Shown one piece after another: positions 44,517-52,600 of a DNA stretch of 64,000 nt; the first letter of the stretch is position 1, and each line of letters starts with the position of its first letter. Source of the stretch: Paenibacillus foliorum (GTDB lineage Bacteria; Bacillota; Bacilli; Paenibacillales; NBRC-103111); contig NZ_WHOD01000050.1 in the NCBI RefSeq assembly GCF_013141765.1, forward strand, positions 1-64,000. Reading direction: 5' to 3'. Both the position numbers and the translations under genes were made by a program. A model generated the notes under the pieces. That model did no database searches, was not told the DNA's origin, and saw only the letters and a program-made list of their open reading frames with translations.

Positions 44517-45410
44517 ATGATCCATTGTGACAACCTCGTTAAAATTTATAAGGTGGCCGATCTGGAGGTCGTTGCCCTGCAGGGATTGGATTTACATGTT
44601 CAGCCGGGAGAGCTAATGGCTATAATCGGTAACAGCGGAAGCGGCAAGTCAACCCTTCTGAACATGCTGGGTGGGTTGGACCGTCCTTCCGCAGGGCAGC
44701 TTCATGTCGACGGTAAGGATTTGCTGAAGTTTAACGAGAAGGATCTCGTTAAGTACAAGCGTGAAACCGTTGGCTTCGTATGGCAAAATAACGGACGGAA
44801 TCTCATTCCTTATTTAACGGCATTAGAGAATGTAGAGCTGCCGATTTTACTTCAAGGTAAACGCAAGCGTGAACGAGCCCTCGAGCTGCTGGAGGCAGTT
44901 GGTCTCGGGCATCGGACCAAAAACCGGCTAAACCAGTTGTCAGGCGGTGAACAGCAGCGTGTAGCCATTGCGATAGCATTGTCTAACAGTCCCAAATTGC
45001 TGCTTGCCGATGAGCCTACAGGATCAGTTGATACGAAAATGGCAAATCAAATCTTGGATCTGTTTCGTGACTTGAACCGTCGATTGGGGTTAACCGTTGT
45101 CATTGTTACTCATGACCCGTTGCTGGCCAAGAAGGTCGATCGAGTCGTTGCCATCCGTGATGGCAAAACCTCCTCCGAAATTATTAGGCGTAAGTCATAC
45201 GCGGATGAGCTGGAGGAGCTGGAGCAAGGCTTAAAGCAAGACGATGAAGATTCACATGTGGAGTATGCGGTTCTCGATAAATCAGGACGATTGCAGGTGC
45301 CTGAGGAAATGCTGAAATCAATCGGACTCCGATCCTCGAATAAAGTAAGGGTTCAAGTGGAGGACGGACGTATTGTATTATTGCCACCGGAAGAGAAGGG
45401 GGAGCAGTGA
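44517..45410 (+). CDS. ABC ATPase fused to a C-terminal AbrB-like domain
   Basis: 297 residues. Residues 1-225 are a complete LolD/MacB-type ATPase: Walker [11 protein letters not shown]-loop [12 protein letters not shown], signature [10 protein letters not shown], Walker [13 protein letters not shown], switch THDP. After a charged linker ([16 protein letters not shown]) the last 45 residues read [20 protein letters not shown] and continue with a [17 protein letters not shown] strand pair, the swapped-hairpin AbrB/MazE pattern (DKxGRxxVPxExxxxxG). Such a tail may form dimers or bind DNA. It is 2 bp behind the permease gene and 1 bp before the secreted-protein gene. Confidence 0.85.
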   Translation: MIHCDNLVKIYKVADLEVVALQGLDLHVQPGELMAIIGNSGSGKSTLLNMLGGLDRPSAGQLHVDGKDLLKFNEKDLVKYKRETVGFVWQNNGRNLIPYLTALENVELPILLQGKRKRERALELLEAVGLGHRTKNRLNQLSGGEQQRVAIAIALSNSPKLLLADEPTGSVDTKMANQILDLFRDLNRRLGLTVVIVTHDPLLAKKVDRVVAIRDGKTSSEIIRRKSYADELEELEQGLKQDDEDSHVEYAVLDKSGRLQVPEEMLKSIGLRSSNKVRVQVEDGRIVLLPPEEKGEQ

Positions 45411-45411
45411 G

Positions 45412-47550
45412 TTGAAGAATTACCATTCGATGAGACTATTTTTATGGTTAATTTTATTTTTTACGTTCGTGACTATTTCATTCGTGACTAGCACTACTGC
45501 TCATGCAGAAGGTGAAAGCTATTTAAGGGATGAGATCGAGCCAGCTCTACAATTAAACACAGTTGCAATTGGCAATGAAAGCTCGATTGATTTGAAAAGT
45601 GCGGTTGTATTACCTGCGGATGGCGGAAGAACGCTTTATTTCACAGTGACTGTAACGAATGGTTCGGGGAACAAATTATCTTTTTTGGATTACTGGGTCA
45701 AAATCATAAGTGCTTCAGGAGCTGAGTTTAAAGCTGAATTGATACCTCAAGACAAGCTGAAAAAGGAAATTCCTGCTGGACAGCGAGTTGATTACTCGTT
45801 CTACGCACCTGTTAACGACACGACGCTGCTGGAAGAGCTGACTTTTCGAATTACTCAATGGAATTACATGAGCTCAGAGCTTGAAACGAATTTAGGCGAT
45901 ATTCGGTTCCCTGATGCATCATCAGCTCTTATGGCCCCTATTACAAGCAGCAGAACGGTTCTTATAGGCGGTATGCCAGTTGATGCAGAGGTGTCCCGTT
46001 GGTCCGTGCAGCAAAACGACAGTACGCTATCCGCTAAGGTATGGCTGAAGCTGACGAACAAGGGTAAAGCCAGCATCCGCATGCCTGTATATCAATATGC
46101 TCTGCGCGCCGCTAATGGTGCTATGTACCCGCTTGAGAACTTATCGGATGGAGGTTCAGCTTCTCTGCTGTTACAGCCTGATGTGACTGAGGAATGGCAG
46201 CTGAAGGCAGTCCATCTTCCGTTGTCAGCAGCATCACAGGTATGGGATTTATTTATCAATCAGACGATAACTATTAATAATGAGTTAAAGCTTAGTTATC
46301 CCGTGGCCACTCTGCGTATACCAACAGATTCAACGGACGCTCCCCGACTGGGTGATAGCGTAGAGTATTTGAATCCACAAGGGACTTATTTGCTGAAGGC
46401 TGAGAAGCTAAGCAGGGCTCCCTGGGAGGATCAAGACATACTAACTACGGATGTGGTGATCTCTCATAAACAAGCGGACGCGTTACCATTTCCAATTATG
46501 AGAGCCTACTATGAGCTGGATGGTGGCGTTGTAGTGGAAGCGAAGGTGGTTCAGACGGACAGAGCGGTTGGCGTACCGCCAGGTATTCTTGTCCATCTCC
46601 AAGTGGTTGCAAAAGTCCCTTATACGTATCCATTTGCCCAAACCAAGCTTGTCATTGAAGAAAAAGTGAATGCAAACGTATCGGAGGAAATGGCAGCATT
46701 CAAGCTTCCGCCTACAAGTATTAAGCTTCCATACCTCACCTTTGGCGAGTCGCAGCCTATTACAGGTGCAGGACGTGCAGCCCAATATGCTCCGCGCGAG
46801 CTGAATATATATACAGATGGAAGCAGTAATGTGCTGGAAGCGCAGGTCGAAATAGTCAATCTGGAGAAACGTTCCAATGGAATACCGAGGCTGACAGCCT
46901 TTTTCAAAACAGAGGAAGACGCCCTGTATCCGACCAAGATTCGCGAGGTTAAACAGAAGCTAAATCCACAAGGAAAGGCACTTTTATCCTTCTCCAGCAA
47001 GATTCCTAAGGAATTAAGTACCAAAGGATTGAGGCTTGTTATTGGTGAATCTGTTACAGAGCAAAGACTAAGCGGCGCGGATGATAAGGCTGATGCTTAT
47101 ATTAACGCTGTAGAGATGGATTTGGCTGTACTGAACGATTCCATAAGTCCGTCTCTTAAGGATGTTTCTTTTTATCCTTATACGATTTCTCTTAGCAACA
47201 TTCAGACTTGGTTAGATAACAAACAGCTGAGAGTTAATTTTACGTATAAATTGAGCAAGGACAGCTATTATGAAACAAGCAACGAAGGCAGCAAGCTGAT
47301 TATTCAATTCACGGATAGTAACGGCAAGGTAAATATTGATGAAACCTTTTATCTAGAAACGGCTCCCGAGGAGGAGGATAAACGCGTTACTCAGGGTGAG
47401 CATGACTACAGGATAGTCCGTCAGGATGAAACTCTACTCTATAAAATTGAGTCACTAAAGCAGTATAAAATGAGCATTTATCACGAGTTTCAAGGCAAGC
47501 GCAAGCTTCTGGCTTCACAGACGATGGACTGGTTCGGAATTACGAAGTAA
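45412..47550 (+). CDS. large secreted protein of unknown function in the export locus
   Basis: 712 residues from TTG 45412, seven bases behind GGGGGAG and one base after the ATPase stop. A signal peptide is visible (residues about 7-34: LFLWLILFFTFVTISFVTST, then AHA before the likely cut). The mature part looks all-beta, with repeated strand patterns typical of stacked Ig-like modules (for example LYFTVTVTNGSGNKLSFLDY and AKVWLKLTNKGKASIRMPVY). No catalytic motif is recognised. Co-transcription with the exporter suggests it is a partner or substrate of that system. Confidence 0.7.
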   Translation: MKNYHSMRLFLWLILFFTFVTISFVTSTTAHAEGESYLRDEIEPALQLNTVAIGNESSIDLKSAVVLPADGGRTLYFTVTVTNGSGNKLSFLDYWVKIISASGAEFKAELIPQDKLKKEIPAGQRVDYSFYAPVNDTTLLEELTFRITQWNYMSSELETNLGDIRFPDASSALMAPITSSRTVLIGGMPVDAEVSRWSVQQNDSTLSAKVWLKLTNKGKASIRMPVYQYALRAANGAMYPLENLSDGGSASLLLQPDVTEEWQLKAVHLPLSAASQVWDLFINQTITINNELKLSYPVATLRIPTDSTDAPRLGDSVEYLNPQGTYLLKAEKLSRAPWEDQDILTTDVVISHKQADALPFPIMRAYYELDGGVVVEAKVVQTDRAVGVPPGILVHLQVVAKVPYTYPFAQTKLVIEEKVNANVSEEMAAFKLPPTSIKLPYLTFGESQPITGAGRAAQYAPRELNIYTDGSSNVLEAQVEIVNLEKRSNGIPRLTAFFKTEEDALYPTKIREVKQKLNPQGKALLSFSSKIPKELSTKGLRLVIGESVTEQRLSGADDKADAYINAVEMDLAVLNDSISPSLKDVSFYPYTISLSNIQTWLDNKQLRVNFTYKLSKDSYYETSNEGSKLIIQFTDSNGKVNIDETFYLETAPEEEDKRVTQGEHDYRIVRQDETLLYKIESLKQYKMSIYHEFQGKRKLLASQTMDWFGITK

Positions 47551-47572
47551 ATATTATAGCGTGCTGAAAAGT

Positions 47573-47593
47573 AAAGCACCCTCGCGGTGCTTT
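47573..47593 (+). terminator. terminator of the export operon
   Basis: 8-bp stem AAAGCACC (47573-47580) with 47586-47593, loop CTCGC, ending in a T-run. Confidence 0.85.
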
Positions 47594-47637
47594 TTTCTTT
47601 TCCCTTAGTTATGGTAAAATGAAGCAAGTTGCAGTTT

Positions 47638-47684
47638 ATGCTTCCGAAGCAAGTTTTGCAAATGCAAAACTCTTAGAAAGGAGA
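47638..47684 (+). promoter_or_regulatory. leader hairpin, copy 5 of 5
   Basis: ATGCTTCCGAAGC, itself an imperfect small hairpin, then the stem AGTTTTGC (47652-47659) with 47664-47671, loop AAAT, then CTTAGAAAGGAGAG. The T-A pair at the sixth stem base replaces the C-G pair of copy 1. The Shine-Dalgarno (AAGGAGAG) is slightly changed from AGGAGG. Confidence 0.7.
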
Positions 47685-47691
47685 GATCTCG

Positions 47692-48189
47692 GTGCGCATA
47701 GGGATTGTATCCGACACGCATATGTTCGGGCGGGCTAAGCAGCTTCCGCAAGCTTTAATTGCAGGGCTGCAAGGAGTAGATCAGATCCTTCATGCCGGCG
47801 ATTGGGTGGATACAGAGGTTGTAGGTCTGTTTGAGCGGATTGCTCCGATCGATGGTATTGCAGGAAATAATGATGGTACTGACATTATAGAACGGTTTGG
47901 ACGTTGTAAGGTGCTCCAAATGGGGAACTATCGAATAGGAATGGTCCATGGGGATGGAGGCAGGAAATCAACGCTGGAGCAAGCGCTGGACGTATTTAAC
48001 GGCATGAGCGTAGACGTGATTATTTTCGGCCACTCCCATACTCCCTACCAAGACATGCACAATGGCATCCTGCTGTTCAATCCGGGTTCTCCTACAGATA
48101 AACGGCGTCAATCTCAATACTCGTATGGCATTATTCATTTAGGTAAGACAATAGAAGCTGAGATCTTTTATTACAATGACAAATCTTAA
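47692..48189 (+). CDS. YfcE/MJ0936-type phosphodiesterase
   Basis: 165 residues, GTG start behind AAGGAGAG. Calcineurin-like metallophosphoesterase of the short YfcE type with all metal motifs: SDTH near residue 8, HAGDWVDTE, GNNDGTD, VHGDG and FGHSHTPYQD. Members cleave phosphodiester model substrates in vitro with manganese; the physiological substrate is unknown. It stands alone between the export operon and ytxJ. Confidence 0.92.
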   Translation: MRIGIVSDTHMFGRAKQLPQALIAGLQGVDQILHAGDWVDTEVVGLFERIAPIDGIAGNNDGTDIIERFGRCKVLQMGNYRIGMVHGDGGRKSTLEQALDVFNGMSVDVIIFGHSHTPYQDMHNGILLFNPGSPTDKRRQSQYSYGIIHLGKTIEAEIFYYNDKS

Positions 48190-48333
48190 AGATATGGAAT
48201 ACTAAACAAGGGGGGAGATACCCAAAACTTCTTATAAGAACGTACTAACTTAGGTATACCCACCATGTATTGAACATGGGAGCTATATAGGAAATAAGCA
48301 ATTACAGCAATTCAACCAATGGAGGGAATACAA
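48190..48333 (+). other. leader of ytxJ with a small hairpin
   Basis: No gene. A run of six G (GGGGGGAGATACCC, about 48210-48224) and the inverted repeat CCATGT-ATTGA-ACATGG at 48263-48279 lie between the phosphodiesterase and ytxJ. GGTATACCC near 48253 could pair with the G-run. Possibly a structured leader; no known riboswitch was recognised. Confidence 0.3.
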
Positions 48334-48675
48334 ATGACACAGTGGAAAGAAATTACAAGCCAGAATGAATGGAATGAATTGTTTGAAGGAAGCACACAAA
48401 AGCCAGTAGTAGTTCTTAAGCACAGTACTACGTGCCCCGTTAGCTCGAATGCGCTGGATGAATTTGAAAGCTACTTGCAAAAAGAACCAAATACAGGCGT
48501 TGAATATGTTTTGGTCAAAGTGATAGAATCTCGTCCCGTATCTAATCAAATTGCTGAGGATACAGGTGTGAAACACGCTTCTCCACAAATATTGTATGTC
48601 AAGAACAAAGAAGCTGTCTGGAATACATCTCATTGGTCAGTTACGCGGGCTCATATTACGGCTGTGCTTGACTAG
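48334..48675 (+). CDS. ytxJ: YtxJ, bacillithiol-system redox protein
   Basis: 113 residues from ATG 48334 (GGAGGG 8 nt upstream; an ATG at 48319 precedes the ribosome site). A monothiol thioredoxin/bacilliredoxin-like fold with the active-site block KHSTTCPVSSNALDEF, a cis-Pro region KHASPQILYV and a closing WNTSHWSVT. YtxJ proteins are proposed to remove bacillithiol from mixed disulfides after oxidative stress; the single Cys followed by Pro-Val-Ser fits that. It lies 9 bp before the esterase gene. Confidence 0.92.
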   Translation: MTQWKEITSQNEWNELFEGSTQKPVVVLKHSTTCPVSSNALDEFESYLQKEPNTGVEYVLVKVIESRPVSNQIAEDTGVKHASPQILYVKNKEAVWNTSHWSVTRAHITAVLD

Positions 48676-48684
48676 GAGGAGCTT

Positions 48685-49485
48685 ATGAGCGTTCGGCCAC
48701 ATCCATTTTTTTCGGGTGCATTGTTTGCACGTAAATCATGTTTTGTTTACTTACCAGAAGGTTATGAGGAAGATACGGATCTAAGCTATCCGGTCATCTA
48801 TTTGCTGCACGGAATGTATGGCAGTGAATCTCATTGGCTGCTTAAAGGGAATGCAGAGCAGACCTTGGACCAGATGATAGCCGCTAGTCAGCTCCGCAAA
48901 AGTATTGTGGTGATGCCTAATGATGGAGGATATGGTCTGGGTACGTTTTATATGGATTGGTATGATGGCACCGGTAACTTTGAGCAATATTTCATTTATG
49001 ATCTGATTCCGGAAATCGACAAACACTATCGAACCATCAATGCTCCTCACTCACGTGCTGTATGCGGCCTCTCTATGGGAGGATTCGGAGCCTTCGCTCT
49101 TTCTTTACGGAACCCTGGTTTGTTCGGCGCGGCAGCAAGCTTATCCGGTGCATTGACATCGACAGCTTATGTGGCGGAGAAATTTTCTAGGAGTGACATA
49201 GCGAGAATGATAGGGCCCCTTCAAGGACCGTACGCACAAGAGCATGATCTGCAAATATGTGCAAGTCAACGAGTGTTGGATGAACAGAGACCAGCTCTTT
49301 ATTTTGACTGTGGGACTGCTGACTTTCTTTATAAAACTAATGCAGATTATCATGAGCATCTCAATAAGATCGGATATGCACATAAGTATCAGGAATTTCC
49401 AGGTGAGCATACCTGGGCGTATTGGACGGAGCATTTGCCGGATGCATTAAGCTTTATCGAGGGTTGTTTTGCTTCACAGAAATAG
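48685..49485 (+). CDS. esterase of the S-formylglutathione hydrolase/esterase D type
   Basis: 266 residues, ATG behind TAGGAGGAG. Alpha/beta-hydrolase fold, PF00756 group: LPEGYEEDTDLSYPVIYLLH, nucleophile Ser in GLSMGGFGAFAL, acid Asp in FDCGTADFL and His in FPGEHTW. Family members include formaldehyde-detoxifying S-formylglutathione hydrolases and xylan esterases; substrate cannot be fixed from sequence. Pairing with ytxJ is suggestive of thiol or aldehyde stress, but inferred. Confidence 0.88.
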   Translation: MSVRPHPFFSGALFARKSCFVYLPEGYEEDTDLSYPVIYLLHGMYGSESHWLLKGNAEQTLDQMIAASQLRKSIVVMPNDGGYGLGTFYMDWYDGTGNFEQYFIYDLIPEIDKHYRTINAPHSRAVCGLSMGGFGAFALSLRNPGLFGAAASLSGALTSTAYVAEKFSRSDIARMIGPLQGPYAQEHDLQICASQRVLDEQRPALYFDCGTADFLYKTNADYHEHLNKIGYAHKYQEFPGEHTWAYWTEHLPDALSFIEGCFASQK

Positions 49486-49523
49486 TGAAAAGGGAACCTG
49501 CCGCTGAATTTTGTCCGTATAGG

Positions 49524-49564
49524 AAAAGCCTTAAAGCCTTGGAAATCAAGGGTTTAAGGCTTTT
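49524..49564. terminator. bidirectional terminator between convergent genes
   Basis: 18-bp stem AAAAGCCTTAAAGCCTTG (49524-49541) with 49547-49564 and one mismatch; A-run before and T-run after. Confidence 0.85.
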
Positions 49565-49608
49565 TTATGTGGAAATTGTATGGTGAATTAGGCAGCTGCA
49601 TGATCGGA

Positions 49609-52600
49609 TTACTTTTTCATAAAATGAACCGTGAAGGTTGTGCCGGAGCCTTCCACGGAATTGCACTCAATAGAGCCTCCATAATGAAGCAAATAGTTTT
49701 GCGCGATATGCAGTCCTAAACCAGAGTTGGTAGTTTCGGGCTTGGTAGAGAAGCCTTTGTCAAATATATGACTACAATGCTGCTCCTCTATAATAGATCC
49801 TGAGTTAAACACAGAAAGCTTATAGGTCTGATCATGCTCTTCAATTGTTAGTCTGACCGTTCGCAACAGATCCTCCTGCGGAACAGCTTCAACAGCATTC
49901 TTAAGCAGGTTATTCATAATGCTGGAAAAATAGCTGATCGGCAGCGTCAAGCGTTCAAATGAACACTCTAGATGGCCACTGACCTGCAGATCGATTTTGT
50001 TGGAAATGCAGGAAAGGCTAATATTGTTCAATACGACGCCAAGAACAGGAAATTTAATGGAGTTTACAACAGACTGTTGAACGATTTCTTTGCACCATAC
50101 CGAGATATAATCCTTCGCCATGTCGTATTTGTTCATCATTAATAAGGCATGAACGGTTTGCACATTATTGATAAGCTCATGCTGAGACTTGCGAATGTTC
50201 AACATAGTCGCCTCGGAAGATTGAACCCACCGTTCCTTCTCATCAAGCTGCAAACGGATATTCTTCTCCTGCTCCTCTAGCAGCTGAAGCTTATAATCCT
50301 TGTACTCCAAATTCGAATACAGCTTGGCATTTTCAATAGTTCCGGCAATTTCTGCTGTTAGCAGCTTCACCGTATCTAAGCGCTGCTCTTGAAAAACATG
50401 GCTGGCCAGGTTGTTTTCTAAATAGAGCAGACCGATCATTTTACCTAATTTCATGATGGGGAGAATTAATAGTGATTTGGGTCGGCATCGCTGAATATAC
50501 TCATCTTTGCCAAACATTTCCGAGAGGGCAGCGTCGTGGAGCAGTACGGGTTGCTCCATGCGGATAGCATATTGGATTGTGGTAATAGCCGCTTGATTGT
50601 ATGCATCCAAGGGAATGGAATGCAAGGCTCTAAATGACTGACCCGGAATTTTCTCGACCTCAATATACAAGCTTTGTTCCCGCATTAAGAGCAAGAGACC
50701 CTTTTCTGCGCCTGCATTCTCGATTACTATGCTCATAAAGCTTTCCAATAGCTTAAGGAACACAGCTTCATTAGAAAGTGCATGTGATGCCTTTGCCATA
50801 GTAGAAGCATCGATAATAGCTTGGTCAGAAACACTTCTATTAATCAGGTAGGGGTGCTTCTCTTCTAGATGAGTGACTTTTCTTACAGCTCCCCATTGAC
50901 TGTACAACGTTTTAGCTTCAAGTAAATACGTCTTAGTAATTTTTAATTTACCGGTTTGCATGTAAAACTTCGCAGCACATTCATAAGCAATTGCTTCGTA
51001 TTGGATAAAATTGTGCTTATTTGCGTAAAAAATAGCCTGCTCATATTGCTCGGCTGCTAATAGATGATTCCCGTAGATTCGGTTTATTTCAGCCTCCATC
51101 AGCATTTTTAGATGCAAAAAGTTTTCAGGCGAATGATCGGACCATTTCTTGAAAAATTTCAAATAGCTGTTCAGCTTCTTATCATATAGTCTCTGCTCGG
51201 CTTTGCTCGCCGTCGAGTATAGAGCGGTCATAACAAGTGAGCTCATGAAGTAATGAAGATGGACATGAATCAGACCGAATACGGTTTGTAAGTTCTCTTC
51301 AGCGGCTTCCATAATTCCCCTGGCTTCCTCAAGGTTGTCCAGCAAAAAACAGGTCATTAGCTGCAGAGCGTAATAAGTATGAATAGGTGATTTGTTGCTA
51401 AAGCTTTGCAGCTGCTCCAGCTCTTCTGGATTAATAAATAGACAAGATTTGTTCACCGACAAAGTATTAGGGGAAAGATTGTCCTTATTCATTAAGAAGA
51501 GTATAAACCGCTGCATAGCCATTAGAATATATATCGTATCCTTATCCTGTGAGCGTAGGACAAAAGGGTGGTAGGTATTCGTTTCCTCATAAACGGCACT
51601 TAAAGGGTCACCTTTAAACAGCCGCAGAAAGAAGCTGAACGCAATAGAATAGCCAGCATATACAAAATCTCCGGCCTCTACCCCGAAGCTATGGGCTTGT
51701 TTCAAATAATCGATATGGGTTTTAATATGTTGTTTGATATTGCTTGAGAATGCCCCGTGACCAAAATACACTTTACTTTTTATTGGCAGCCTGTCATTTG
51801 CGTCACTTAACCGAAGGCCCACTTCGCCGTATCGTACACCGCCATCTAGATTACCCATAATCGAGCTGGTAATGACTCCGTAAGTTGAATAGGACAAGGC
51901 GGAGCCCTCCGAATTCCCATTCCGCAGTGAATAATTAAACATTTTGAGCATTAAGTACACGTACAAATTCGAATTTAAATAATAGGTTGGCGGGATCAGG
52001 TTAACCATGAGCTTCATTACGGCACACTGAACAAGATCCGTCATTGGCGGCAAATTGAAGAGCTCCTCTGGTTTCTTAGAACCCATATTCCATTTGGTTT
52101 TTGCCATTTCCCACATAATTAAGGCTTTGTTAGCTTTCGGATGGATGGTAATTCCGAATAAACGCAGACCCTCCAAGCCTATGTTCATTGCAAGTTCATG
52201 CATGCCCAAATTGGTATAAAGAACTATCATTAAATTATAAACATCAGCCTTCTCCAGCTGGGTGCGTGCTTGGTTGAGGATGCGCTGGAAGGAGCGCTTC
52301 GCTGCTTCAAAATGTCCGCATAAATACTCCAGCTCAGCTAGCTCTGCATAGACGGTATATGATGATTCATACTGACAGATCCAACTGTTTTTATCCAACA
52401 GCTGAAGGCTGTGGGTTACATATTTCAAGGCAGTTTCATAAGCCGTATTTGCTTTGGCCTTTTTGCTTGCTTGAATATTGAGATCTATTAACAGTTCTTT
52501 TTCACGGGTTAAAGTTAGAAGCTCTTTACCTAAATTCAAATGGTTCGTCATGACAAACAACTGATCGGATTGCTCCTCAGAATTAACAGACTGCAGCATT

